Shown piece by piece: positions 1 to 8,559 of a stretch of 64,000 nt of DNA. The position numbers and the translations under genes were made by a program. The stretch spans positions 1-64,000 of the forward strand of contig JADKJI010000011.1 of assembly GCA_016721085.1 (NCBI GenBank), in the 5' to 3' direction. Under the pieces are notes generated by a model. It was not told where the DNA came from. It ran no database searches and saw only the letters and a program-made list of their open reading frames with translations. The DNA is from Chitinophagaceae bacterium. GTDB taxonomy: Bacteria > Bacteroidota > Bacteroidia > Chitinophagales > Chitinophagaceae. How positions within the stretch are numbered: position 1 is the stretch's first letter; each line of letters begins with the position of its first letter.

Positions 1-1182
1 ATGGATGATGGCATTATGCTGGAAAGTTGGATACGAACCTAATAATGCAACATGGTTCTTACCGTATCGTTTGAATATGAAATCAATCACATCATCTCTG
101 TCGAGCCAGGAAAAATCTATATCAAAATCGGGTGGTGAAGTGCGATGCGGATTCAGGAAGCGTTCAAAAAACAGGTTCAGTTCAATGGGGTCTACATCTG
201 TTATCCTAAGACAATACGCTACGATGGAATTGGCGCCACTACCTCTTCCAACATAATAAAAACCTCTTGACTGTGCATAGCGAATTATATCCCAGTTAAT
301 AAGGAAATAGGCATTAAAGCCAAGATCGTTGATGATCTTAAGTTCTTTCGTAAGTCGTTGTTCTGCTTCTTTGTTTTTCTTTCCATATCGGGCCAGCATA
401 CCATTACGGGCCAACTTTTCTAATAAGATGCGATCGTCTTCCGGTGAAGCGCTGAAACATTTCTTATTCTTATCCTTCTTTGCATCCATTACAATACTGC
501 AGGAATCCATCAGCCTGTACGTATTGGTTATGATGAAAGGGAATTGTTTGAAGGCACCGAGTAACTGATCATGGGGAATGAATGTCTCATACACATCAGC
601 CTGTGACTCTTCAGGCAATTTAGAAAGCAATACATTCTTATCTATAGCTCGTAACAATCGATGCACACCATGATATACTTTATTCTGAAATGTAACAGGT
701 TGGCGAATCACCAATCTTTCGGCATAGGGTCGCCAGTCCAACGTATAAAGTTTTGTAAGTTCAGAAGGCAGAAGACCTATGTACTCATTCGGCAGCAAAT
801 CCTCCATTGGTTTGGCACCTAAAGGATAGATTACAAATCCATCCCAGTTATCGAGGAAAAAGGGCTGGTCGGTACTTGTTTCCGGAAATTCCTTTTTTGA
901 TTGCAGGTGGTCAGAAATGAATTCGTTTATCCAGGCCATTCCCTTGTTATTAGCCGCCAGTAAAATATAGAGCAACTTGTCCCCATTTCTTATTTCAGCG
1001 CCGGCAATGGGTTTTATTCGCGCCTCCTTGCAGAATTGGACAAAGTCCCATATATCGCAAGTGGAATTGATATTGGTAAGTGCCAGTACGGTAACACCCC
1101 GCTCTACAGCGGCTTGCACTAGCTCTTTAGTGGAGAAAGTGCCATAGAGAAAGCTGAAATAGGTTTTGCAATTCAGGTACAT
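1..1182 (-). CDS. dnaE: DNA polymerase III alpha subunit, second (error-prone DnaE2-like) type, 3' end outside window
   Basis: Replicative-fold DNA polymerase of the C family, here 394 codons of the N-terminal half running off the left edge. The catalytic Asp motif PPDFDIDFSW is clear near residue 350, and GRGSGANS is the usual C-family glycine loop. The N-terminal PHP domain starts MYLNCKTYFSF, where replicative DnaE has a His-x-His metal motif; both histidines are replaced by Asn and Lys, so PHP metal chemistry is probably absent. That pattern suits the shorter second DnaE of Bacteroidota, usually linked to mutagenic repair with ImuB. The start is set by the only ATG fitting the family N-terminus. 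A perfect inverted repeat lies 10 bases upstream. No partner gene is visible because the gene leaves the window. Confidence 0.88.
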   Translation of the reverse strand, partial: MYLNCKTYFSFLYGTFSTKELVQAAVERGVTVLALTNINSTCDIWDFVQFCKEARIKPIAGAEIRNGDKLLYILLAANNKGMAWINEFISDHLQSKKEFPETSTDQPFFLDNWDGFVIYPLGAKPMEDLLPNEYIGLLPSELTKLYTLDWRPYAERLVIRQPVTFQNKVYHGVHRLLRAIDKNVLLSKLPEESQADVYETFIPHDQLLGAFKQFPFIITNTYRLMDSCSIVMDAKKDKNKKCFSASPEDDRILLEKLARNGMLARYGKKNKEAEQRLTKELKIINDLGFNAYFLINWDIIRYAQSRGFYYVGRGSGANSIVAYCLRITDVDPIELNLFFERFLNPHRTSPPDFDIDFSWLDRDDVIDFIFKRYGKNHVALLGSYPTFQHNAIIH

Positions 1183-1191
1183 TGGATGCAA

Positions 1192-1212
1192 AATACTAAT
1201 AATTTTAGTATT
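1192..1212. promoter_or_regulatory. Perfect dyad upstream of dnaE, candidate operator
   Basis: AATACTAA at 1192-1199 and TTAGTATT at 1205-1212 form an exact 8-bp inverted repeat with a 5-bp spacer, 10 bases upstream of the dnaE start codon. Size and spacing suit a dimeric repressor. Because error-prone DnaE genes are usually SOS-controlled, a LexA-type repressor is a plausible but unproven ligand. Confidence 0.45.
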
Positions 1213-1329
1213 TATAATGCTAATTTATTTAGTTTTTTATTTACCGGGAAGACGGGAGGTTTTTTCACGCAAAGTCGCAAAGAATTATTTTTCTAAGGCT
1301 TGTCTATAATTGTAAATTAAGGCGCTAAA

Positions 1330-1344
1330 GGTTGCTTCGCAACC
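1330..1344. repeat. Short hairpin GGTTGC-TTC-GCAACC
   Basis: A 6-bp perfect stem with a TTC loop, in the 336-bp gap between dnaE and the 2H phosphoesterase. No U-run follows, so it is not an obvious terminator. Just upstream (about 1265-1285) is a short tract reading CACGCAAAGTCGCAAAG that looks like another low-complexity intergenic repeat. Confidence 0.4.
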
Positions 1345-1357
1345 AATACAAAATACA

Positions 1358-1424
1358 TTTTACCGCAGAGGCGCAGAGACGCGGGGAGATATCCTCTGCA
1401 TCTCCGCGTCTCTGCGGTAAAAAA
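1358..1424. repeat. CGCAGAGACGC palindromic dispersed repeat, copy 1
   Basis: Arms TACCGCAGAGGCGCAGAGAC and CTCCGCGTCTCTGCGGTA are near-perfect inverted complements around a short centre. Related copies lie at 2551-2619, 36092-36155 and, truncated, 62612-62652. All are intergenic. The family is a long-stem palindrome without coding capacity. Confidence 0.85.
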
Positions 1425-1465
1425 TATCCAGCAAGGAAAATATAATTTTAATTAGGTTGTGAGAA

Positions 1466-1503
1466 CTAGAAACCTATTGAACATATTGAACCTCTTGAAC
1501 ACT
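1466..1503 (-). repeat. 9-nt unit repeat (GAGGTTCAA-like), intergenic copy
   Basis: On the minus strand this reads as tandem 9-nt units of the type GAGGTTCAA / TATGTTCAA / TAGGTTT. The same unit occurs at 2474-2517, 25519-25565 and, in frame, inside the coding sequence at about 8808-8865. Confidence 0.6.
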
Positions 1504-1518
1504 TAAAAATCACAGTTC

Positions 1519-2019
1519 ATGTCAACAACGAGAACACAACTCACACTCTTCGTTTCTCCAGCTAATGAAGCAATAGAAAAAATCAGGGCTAATTACAATC
1601 CTGTTCAATATGCTTTAATTCCTGCCCATGTAACGCTATGCAGAGAAGATGAAATCCTGGAAATGGATAAAGTGACAGAGAATATGCGTTCAATAAAAAT
1701 GGATAGCCCCCTTTCAATTAAGTTCGGAAAGGCGGAACGTTTTAATGAAGGGAAAGGACTTTGGTTACCTGCTATTGGAAACCTCGATTCATTCAACAAT
1801 CTAAGAAAGACATTATTAAAAGGAATAATAGATAGTCCCCGCCCTGCCCTACCCCATATCACATTAATCCATCCCAGAAATGGCAGTTGTACAGATGAAA
1901 TTTTCAATAGTTTAAAAAACATCCAATTGCCTTCATCACTTATCTTTGATGCAATAAGTATTATTGAACAACAAAACAGTGATAAATGGAAAGTGATTAA
2001 TGAATTTAAACTAACATAA
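1519..2019 (+). CDS. 2H phosphoesterase (2'-5' RNA ligase / LigT-like) superfamily protein
   Basis: A 166-residue cytoplasmic protein with the two signature motifs of the 2H superfamily: HVTL near residue 37 and HITL near residue 113, about 75 residues apart as the two-lobed fold requires. The two histidines would act on 2',3'-cyclic or 2'-5' phosphodiester bonds in RNA or nucleotides. The exact substrate cannot be read from sequence. Length fits the family, and the ATG follows directly after a dispersed 9-nt repeat. It appears monocistronic, with a pyrimidine-rich repeat after its stop. A different phosphodiester-type hydrolase of the same fold is the main alternative. Confidence 0.8.
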   Translation: MSTTRTQLTLFVSPANEAIEKIRANYNPVQYALIPAHVTLCREDEILEMDKVTENMRSIKMDSPLSIKFGKAERFNEGKGLWLPAIGNLDSFNNLRKTLLKGIIDSPRPALPHITLIHPRNGSCTDEIFNSLKNIQLPSSLIFDAISIIEQQNSDKWKVINEFKLT

Positions 2020-2030
2020 ACCAATTCAAA

Positions 2031-2069
2031 TCCTACTTCCTACTACCCTACTTCCTAACTTCCCTACTA
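2031..2069 (+). repeat. CTTCCTACTACC-type low-complexity repeat
   Basis: Degenerate tandem CTACTTCC / CTAACTTCC units. The same composition recurs at about 24121-24160, where it reaches into the wbqC-like 3' end, and at 25800-25838. Confidence 0.5.
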
Positions 2070-2091
2070 ATAATTAAACCCTTATCAATAC

Positions 2092-2468
2092 ATGAACCTC
2101 CAACTACAAGGAATCATCTTATTCGTCCAGGACGTTGACAAACTAAAAGAATTCTATGTTGGACTTTTACAACTGGAAATTCTGGAAGAACAACCTTCTC
2201 AATGGTTATTACTAAAAGCAGGTGCTGCTACTATCGGACTGCATAAAATAGGAGCAGAATATCTTGAACCCGGACAAGCGCCTTTCAAGTTTGATAACAA
2301 TACCAAAATTCAATTTGAAACAGCGGAGGATATTCATGCTGTAAGAAAATTCTTTTAGAAAACAATATCTCCATTCAGGAAGTCAAGACATTCGATAATT
2401 ATCCTTACTGGCTTTGTGATGGTGAAGATCCCGAAGGAAATGTATTTCAGTTGATGCAGCGAAAATGA
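2092..2468 (+). pseudogene. VOC (glyoxalase/bleomycin resistance) family protein, frameshifted
   Basis: The N-terminal part (MNLQLQGIILFVQDVDKLKE) shows the VOC beta-alpha start. The reading frame stops at 2358 after AVRKFF. In the next frame the family C-terminus follows without a gap: LLENNISIQEVK, then DGEDPEGNVFQLMQ, ending at 2468. Adding one A in the AAAA run near 2344-2349 restores a 126-residue protein, the usual length of a one-module VOC protein. DPEGNVFQL carries the typical metal-binding Glu region. Function within the superfamily is unknown. A sequencing error is as likely as a true mutation. Confidence 0.75.
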
Positions 2469-2473
2469 GGGAA

Positions 2474-2517
2474 TAAGAGTTCCAAAGTTCACGAGGGGTT
2501 CCAATAGGTTCCAAAGG
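2474..2517 (+). repeat. 9-nt unit repeat (GAGGTTCCA-like), intergenic copy
   Basis: Tandem degenerate units around GGTTCCAAT / AGGTTCCAA, immediately after the VOC gene and before palindrome copy 2. Same family as 1466-1503 and 25519-25565. Confidence 0.6.
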
Positions 2518-2550
2518 ACCTACTAATGGCAAACAGCTATTATTGCTATA

Positions 2551-2619
2551 CATTTCACCGCAGAGGCGCAGAGACGCGGAGGAAAGTCCTTGCGTCTCTG
2601 CGTCTCCGCGGTTAAATGT
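2551..2619. repeat. CGCAGAGACGC palindromic dispersed repeat, copy 2
   Basis: Long inverted repeat with ACCGCAGAGGCGCAGAGAC on the left and GTCTCTGCGTCTCCGCGGT on the right. The outer flanks ATACATTT and AAATGTAT also pair, giving a stem of about 30 bp. It lies between the convergent VOC and TonB-receptor genes. Confidence 0.85.
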
Positions 2620-2654
2620 ATTTGTATTCAGCCTTAAGCCTTAAGCATTCAGCT

Positions 2655-5094
2655 TTAGGCCTTTTTAGGTACCATCATCTTCAACTTCTCCTTCTGCTCC
2701 AAATCTGCTTTTGTTGGCCTTGGTATGAAATTATACGTTAGGGTTAACCGATAATTACGGGTGCGGGTGTATCCGTAAGCCTCATGGTTGAAATTGGTAC
2801 CATAAGTGAATGTTCGGTTCTCCTGTTGCTGGATGGGGTCGATTATATTGGCGGTTATGATAAAGCGCTTTTCAAAAAACTTACGCTGCAATCCAATATT
2901 CATACTTGAATTCCATCTTACATAACCTTGTGGATTGGCGAAACGATTGAAGGTAGCACTGGCATTGAAATTCCACATTTGGGTTGGAGCGTAATTTGCA
3001 TTAAGACCTGAATTGATAGAACTTCCATTTCTGTACTTATATGTCAGCTGATCGAAGCTGCTGTATTGATTATAAGTATAACTGATACTTCCATTAACAC
3101 GCAATTTCTTAGAAAAATTATATCCACTCCAGGAACTTATACCATATTCTTTCCTGTCGTCAATATTCTTCCAGGTCACGAATGTCTTTCCATCTGGCTG
3201 CAATGTCCTGATTTGAGCATATACATCTTGTACCAGGTTAAAGCCCATGGATAGATTCAGGTAATACTTCTCCTTATTCCTTCCAAATACCAAATCGAAA
3301 TTATGCGATGTAGATGGCTGTAATTCGATATTACCGAATCGCAAATTATAAGGATCCCCAAAGTCGATGGCAGGATTCAATTCCCCCATACCAGGTCTGC
3401 GTATCGTTCTTCTATAAGAAACAGTGAGGTTGAGGATCTCTTCCCATTGCCTGTTAAAATTAAAAAAGGGAAGAAAAGTCCAATAAAATTCCCCAGATGC
3501 TGCTGAATTTGATACAAATCGAAATGGACTGTAGTACGCTCTGCAGATAACCCAGCTGAAATACTATTTCCCTTCCCGAATAACTGCTTCATCGAGAACC
3601 GCAGGTTACTGATGGTTTGGATGAATTTGAAATCATTACTCAACAAATCACTTTTCACATATTGAGAATCGGACTTTTTGAAATATTCTGAAAGCAATAC
3701 TACCCGGCTGCTATTGCGATTGAAAGAACCTCCAGCAGAGAGGAATGTTGTTTTATTAGCAAACATCTTATCGTATGCCAGCCTGGAGGCATAACCATAA
3801 TTATCGCTTGTTGTAAACTGCTGTTGTGTTGAATCTATACCATTTGGGGTATAATCGGGATTAAAGAACTGTTGATAGAAATATCTGTTATTCTCGTTAT
3901 AAGAATAAGAACCACTATTTATAAACCTAAGGGTTTCACCGGGATTCTTGCCTCTATGCGTATACGTTATAGTTCCTGATGGATTAGAACTAAATCCATC
4001 ACTCTCAATGCTTCTTTCACTAAGCTTGCTGATATCCTTGAATTGGTTCAGGTTGGTATAACGTGTATTACTGTTATTATCAAAGATGTTCTTGTTATAA
4101 CTTATTACAGCATTGATGGCATCTCTTGAACTCAGATCATAATCCACATGCATTCGGGTTCCGGGTCGCTTATTAAGGTTACGATATCGGCTATCTGTAT
4201 TAAGATAATTGGACGAATCCGTATAAATATTCTCCCGGCGTGAATATCCATTGCCTTGATAGATATTAGATCCCATGCCCGCACTGATGCTGAATGTAAA
4301 GCCTCTTTTCCGATACGTAAAACTTCCATTAGCGCCTTTCTCCCCTCTTGTTCCTGCAAAAACAGAAAGTCGCCCACTCTTTCCTGCTTTCCCTTTACGG
4401 GTTACGATATTTATTACTCCACCAGGTTCGTTGGCATATTGCGGTGGTGGATTGGTCATCACTTCAATTCGTTCAATCATACTGCCAGGCATCGACTCAA
4501 GGAAATCCTGCAACTGCTGCGCATTCAATTCAACAGGTTTATCGTCAATTAAAATTTTTGGTTCCTTTCCTTTCACTGTTATCTTTCCATCCGGGTCAGC
4601 TGCTATTAACGGAATATTTTTCAATAGATCGCTGGCATTGGAACCTGCACTTAGGGACGATTCGGAAGCATTAAAAGTTATATTTCCTTCCTTGTTTTCA
4701 ATCACCGGCTTTTCAGCAAAAACCACCACTTCTTGCAATTGGTCAGAAGCCTTTTTCAAAACAATATCATTCATGAAAATTTCATAACGATCAGCACGAA
4801 TTGAAACACTATCTATACTAAGCGTTTTAAATCCCACGGAACTGATCTTTATCGGTACTTTCCAAAAGCTATTGTATAAAATGTAAAACCACCGTCCTTA
4901 TCTGAAACCACACCTTTCAAAGGAATACTATCCCCAACAGGTATTAATTCAACACTTGCCCCTGTAACTGGTTTCTGTTTTTCATCAATAAGGGTGCCGC
5001 CGATAGAACCGGCCTCAACAGTGGTGGCCTGGGCATTTACCAGAAGCTGGGAAAACAGTAAAAGGAATAAAAGTAAGCACCCTTTTCGAAGCAT
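2655..5094 (-). pseudogene. TonB-dependent-type outer membrane receptor (OMP_b-brl_3-like), two frameshifts
   Basis: Outer-membrane transporter-like protein. In order: a signal peptide (MLRKGCLLLFLLLFSQ, ending LVNAQA), a carboxypeptidase-regulatory-like beta domain (GGTLIDEKQKPVTGASVEL), a plug (NIPLIAADPDGKITVKG, EVMTNPPPQYANEPGG), then a beta-barrel ending in the minus-frame segment from 3389 to 2655. The frame breaks once near 4850-4870 (between AFGKY and KISSVGFK) and once near 3495-3515. After the second break the correct frame reads FYWTFLPFFNFNRQWEE before YRRTIRRPGMGELNP. One-base corrections give about 813 residues, normal for the family. The start at 5094 is chosen because it places the signal peptide at the N-terminus. 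The transported substrate is unknown. Confidence 0.82.
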
Positions 5095-5260
5095 GCGCAA
5101 AAATACTTTATCTGACGCAGTTGACCCAAGCCATGGCATTAAGATTGATAAAAGGGGGTAGTTTGGGGCTGAACGGGGTATTTAGCGGTAAATCACCCTA
5201 TTATCCGTTAAAAAGACCTTACTTACTGCCAACCTGTCATTTTATTTAGTCCTTTTTTGC

Positions 5261-5268
5261 TATTTTTG
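5261..5268 (+). promoter_or_regulatory. Bacteroidota -7 element upstream of miaB
   Basis: TATTTTTG matches TAnnTTTG, 19 bases before the miaB ATG. A weak TTTA lies about 20 bases upstream in the -33 position. Confidence 0.5.
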
Positions 5269-5287
5269 TCGCCTAAATTTAAATGTG

Positions 5288-6712
5288 ATGCAGGATCTGT
5301 TGAATACAAAAAAACATGATGAGACCCGACAAGGGGAAGCCTTTGCTCCTTTTGCACTGGATCCGAATGTCTATTCAAAACGGTTCTACATAGAAAGCTA
5401 TGGTTGTGCCATGAACTTCAGCGATAGCGAAATTGTAGCTTCTATATTAAATCAGCATGGCTTTGGTGCTACAAGACAAGTGGAAGAAGCCGATATCATA
5501 TTAGTAAATACCTGTTCCATCAGGGAAAAGGCTGAGCAATATGTAAGGCAACGGTTGACTGAATTCAGGCGACTAAAAGATGCCAAACCCGGATTACTCG
5601 TTGGTGTGCTTGGATGTATGGCTGAACGACTGAAGCTCAAATGGCTTGAAGAAGAGAAACTGGTGGATATGGTTGTGGGTCCGGACGCTTATAGAAGTTT
5701 GCCTGCACTGGTAGAAGAAGCGGAAACAGGTCAGAAAGCAGTGAACGTGATATTGAGCAGGGATGAAACTTATGGCGACATCTCTCCAGTTCGTTTAGAT
5801 AGTAATGGTGTATCTGCTTTCGTAAGCATCATGAGGGGTTGTAATAATATGTGCTCCTTCTGTGTAGTACCTTTCACAAGAGGCAGGGAAAGAAGCAGGG
5901 ATACAGCATCCATATTAAAAGAATGTAGCGATTTGGCGGACAGGGGCTTTAAAGAAGTGACTTTGCTAGGACAAAATGTAGACAGCTATTATTTTGTTGA
6001 CGAATCAAAGGATGAAGTGGTAAACTTTGCCCAGTTATTAGAAAAAGTGGCTCTCATCTCCCCTTTGCTACGCATCCGTTTTTCCACTTCACATCCTAAA
6101 GACATTACGGATGATGTTCTCTACACAATGAGCAAGTACGAAAACATCTGCAAGTATATCCATCTTCCTATTCAAAGTGGTTCTTCAAGAATACTACAAT
6201 TGATGAATCGTACTTACACCAGAGAATGGTATATGGCAAAGATTGCCAGGATACGAGAAATAATGCCTGATTGTGGACTCAGCTCAGATATTATTGCCGG
6301 ATTCTGTACAGAAACAGAAGAAGACCATCAGGACACCTTAAGCATAATGGAATATAGCAAATACGACTATGGCTATATGTATTATTATAGCGAAAGACCA
6401 GGTACGCTGGCACATCGCCGTTATCAGGACGATATACCCTTAGAAACAAAGAAAAGACGCCTACAGGAAATAGTAGACCTGCAAGGGAAACTATCGCAGG
6501 AAAGCAATAAAAGAGATCTTGGAAATACCTACAAAGTACTCATTGAAGGGAATAGCAAAAAAAGTGCAGACGACTGGATGGGAAGGACTTCACATAATAA
6601 GGTGATGGTATTCCCAAAAGGTAATCATCAATTATCAAAAGGTGATTATGTAGATGTTTTTGTAAAAACCTATACCCAGGGAACTTTGTTAGGTGAAATA
6701 GTAACAAAATAA
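5288..6712 (+). CDS. miaB: tRNA-2-methylthio-N6-dimethylallyladenosine synthase MiaB
   Basis: Radical-SAM methylthiotransferase that adds the 2-methylthio group to i6A37 of tRNAs reading UNN codons. The N-terminal UPF0004 domain starts at FYIESYGCAMNFSDSE, with further cluster cysteines in NTCSIRE and GVLGCMAERL. The radical-SAM CxxxCxxC motif is CNNMCSFC near residue 190. The C-terminus carries a TRAM-type domain (YKVLIEGNSKKS ... GDYVDVFV). The length of about 474 residues is standard. GTG at 5285 precedes ATG at 5288; the ATG is preferred. It is followed after 24 bases by the sigma-54 activator gene, a conserved order in Bacteroidota. Confidence 0.96.
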   Translation: MQDLLNTKKHDETRQGEAFAPFALDPNVYSKRFYIESYGCAMNFSDSEIVASILNQHGFGATRQVEEADIILVNTCSIREKAEQYVRQRLTEFRRLKDAKPGLLVGVLGCMAERLKLKWLEEEKLVDMVVGPDAYRSLPALVEEAETGQKAVNVILSRDETYGDISPVRLDSNGVSAFVSIMRGCNNMCSFCVVPFTRGRERSRDTASILKECSDLADRGFKEVTLLGQNVDSYYFVDESKDEVVNFAQLLEKVALISPLLRIRFSTSHPKDITDDVLYTMSKYENICKYIHLPIQSGSSRILQLMNRTYTREWYMAKIARIREIMPDCGLSSDIIAGFCTETEEDHQDTLSIMEYSKYDYGYMYYYSERPGTLAHRRYQDDIPLETKKRRLQEIVDLQGKLSQESNKRDLGNTYKVLIEGNSKKSADDWMGRTSHNKVMVFPKGNHQLSKGDYVDVFVKTYTQGTLLGEIVTK

Positions 6713-6715
6713 ATT

Positions 6716-6731
6716 CTCCTTCATAAGGAGG
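6716..6731 (+). promoter_or_regulatory. Strong Shine-Dalgarno held in a small hairpin
   Basis: AAGGAGG at 6725-6731 sits 6 bases before the ATG at 6737, an unusually complete Shine-Dalgarno for this phylum. CTCCTT at 6716-6721 pairs perfectly with AAGGAG at 6725-6730 across a CAT loop, so the site could be masked when not being translated. Confidence 0.45.
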
Positions 6732-6736
6732 TAACT

Positions 6737-7972
6737 ATGGATATTCAAAGTATTAAAAATCGATTCGGTATTATCGGGAATTCTCCCTCGCTTAACTATG
6801 CTTTGCAGGTTGCGGGACAGGTTTCGAATACAGACCTCACGGTGCTCATCAATGGAGAAAGTGGTGTAGGTAAGGAAGTGTTTTCACAAATTATTCATTC
6901 GCTTTCAGCAAGAAAACATAATCCCTTCATTGCTGTAAACTGTGGAGCCATACCAGAGGGCACTATTGATTCAGAACTATTCGGTCATGAAAAAGGTTCT
7001 TTCACTGGTGCTGTAGATGCAAGAAAAGGATATTTCGAAACTGTAAGTGGCGGTACCATTTTCCTTGATGAAATTGGAGAATTGCCATTGGGAACACAAG
7101 CGCGTTTGCTCCGGGTTTTGGAAACTGGTGAATTCATTCGTGTAGGTTCTTCCAAAGTACAGAAAACAGATGTACGTGTTATTGCCGCTACCAACCGCGA
7201 CTTATTGGAGCGCACTCAGAATGGAAAGTTCAGAGAAGACCTTTATTACCGTTTAAGTACAGTACCAATACGAGTGCCTTCACTAAGAGATCGCAGGGAA
7301 GACATCCCATTATTATTCAGACGTTTTGCCGTTGATTTTGCTGAGAAATACAAGACCGCTCCTATCCAATTGGACGATGAGGCGAAAAATCTGTTAATAA
7401 ACTATACATGGCCCGGTAATGTGAGGGAATTGAAGAATATTGCAGAACAGATTTCTGTGCTTTCGACCGATAAGCAGATTTCAGGAAGGGAATTACAACG
7501 CTTCCTCCCAGAAACGCCGCAAAACAGGTTACCGGTTCTTGCTCATAGTGGATCAAGTGGACATGAATTTGCAAACGAAAGGGAAATTCTGTACAAGCTC
7601 TTTTTTGATATGAAGAAGGATGTTACCGAATTGAAAAAAATGTTCGTCGACATTCTTCAGAATCCACCTGCGGCTGCACAGCATTCAGGCATCCTTAATG
7701 AGTTCAAGGAAATGAATTCACAGGAAATCATCCAGCCTGCATATATGCAACCTATGGTAAGCAATAATCATCCGGTGGTTTTGCCTTCCCACGAAGACAT
7801 TCATCATCATGAAGAAGTTGAAGAGTCGTTGAATATAATGGATGTTGAAAAGGAACTCATTCTAAAAGCGCTTAAAAAGCATAAAGGAAAAAGAAAAGAT
7901 GCTGCTACCGATCTTGGTATCAGTGAACGTACCCTTTATAGAAAATTAAAGGAATACGATATCAAAGAATGA
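6737..7972 (+). CDS. Sigma-54-dependent Fis-family transcriptional activator
   Basis: Enhancer-binding activator of RNA polymerase carrying sigma-54. The AAA+ domain begins near residue 12, with Walker A GESGVGKE, the sigma-54 contact loop GSFTGA (a variant of GAFTGA), Walker B GTIFLDEIGELP and the arginine-finger region FREDLYYRLSTVPIRVPSLR. The C-terminus has a Fis helix-turn-helix (RKDAATDLGISERTLYRKLK). There is no receiver, GAF or PAS domain ahead of the AAA+ module, so activity is presumably set by abundance or a partner. A His/Glu-rich linker near residues 345-365 separates the domains. Its place between miaB and the LptE gene is typical of Bacteroidota. Confidence 0.93.
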   Translation: MDIQSIKNRFGIIGNSPSLNYALQVAGQVSNTDLTVLINGESGVGKEVFSQIIHSLSARKHNPFIAVNCGAIPEGTIDSELFGHEKGSFTGAVDARKGYFETVSGGTIFLDEIGELPLGTQARLLRVLETGEFIRVGSSKVQKTDVRVIAATNRDLLERTQNGKFREDLYYRLSTVPIRVPSLRDRREDIPLLFRRFAVDFAEKYKTAPIQLDDEAKNLLINYTWPGNVRELKNIAEQISVLSTDKQISGRELQRFLPETPQNRLPVLAHSGSSGHEFANEREILYKLFFDMKKDVTELKKMFVDILQNPPAAAQHSGILNEFKEMNSQEIIQPAYMQPMVSNNHPVVLPSHEDIHHHEEVEESLNIMDVEKELILKALKKHKGKRKDAATDLGISERTLYRKLKEYDIKE

Positions 7973-8027
7973 GTAGCTTCATAGTCCGGAAATCCATTTT
8001 CTCACCCGGGAAAGCCAGAAGTTAAAT

Positions 8028-8552
8028 ATGAACACAAAGAAACAATTCATATCATTACCAATTCTAAGTTTACTGATAGTTACAGCACTCAGTTTCCTTT
8101 CCTGTAATATCTATAAGTTTAAGGATGTAAGTATCGATGCCAGGGCAAAAACATGTCATATAGTTCCAGTAACAAATACGGCTTCTTATAACAACCCTCA
8201 ACTGGCCCCCCAACTATCTGATAAACTGAGGCAAAAAGTAAACAATCAAACCCGTCTCACCTTAATACCCCGCGAAGATGCGGACTACTTCATAAAATGT
8301 GAGATTACCGGATATAATGTAACCACTGCAGGTATCTCCCAACAACAAGCTGCAACAAACCGATTAGTGGTTACAGTTAAAGTAACTTTCCGTAACAAGT
8401 TTGATGAGAAAAAGAATTTCGAAAGTCCTGTTTCCCGTAACTTCGACTTTTCAGCTAATCTCAGTCTTAATGAGGCTGAGTCACAGTTGACATCCACCAT
8501 TGTACAGAATATGGTTGATGAAATTTTTACTAAAATTTTCTCAGACTGGTAG
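8028..8552 (+). CDS. lptE: LptE-like LPS-assembly lipoprotein
   Basis: A 174-residue lipoprotein with a hydrophobic leader and a lipobox-type cysteine (ALSFLSC, residue 26). It matches the Bacteroidota LptE family: YKFKDVSIDARAKT, then a long beta region with FEITGY-like ITGYNVTT, and a C-terminal helix VQNMVDEIFTKIFSDW. LptE plugs the LptD barrel that inserts lipopolysaccharide in the outer membrane. It lies 55 bases after the sigma-54 activator and 7 bases before the next gene, so the group is probably one operon. The assignment rests on family resemblance plus the conserved neighbourhood. Confidence 0.8.
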   Translation: MNTKKQFISLPILSLLIVTALSFLSCNIYKFKDVSIDARAKTCHIVPVTNTASYNNPQLAPQLSDKLRQKVNNQTRLTLIPREDADYFIKCEITGYNVTTAGISQQQAATNRLVVTVKVTFRNKFDEKKNFESPVSRNFDFSANLSLNEAESQLTSTIVQNMVDEIFTKIFSDW

Positions 8553-8559
8553 GTGATTC

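Noticed and set aside
4132..4787. Several overlapping plus- and minus-strand open frames inside the TonB receptor.
   Set aside because: They are shadows of the receptor reading frame without domain features.
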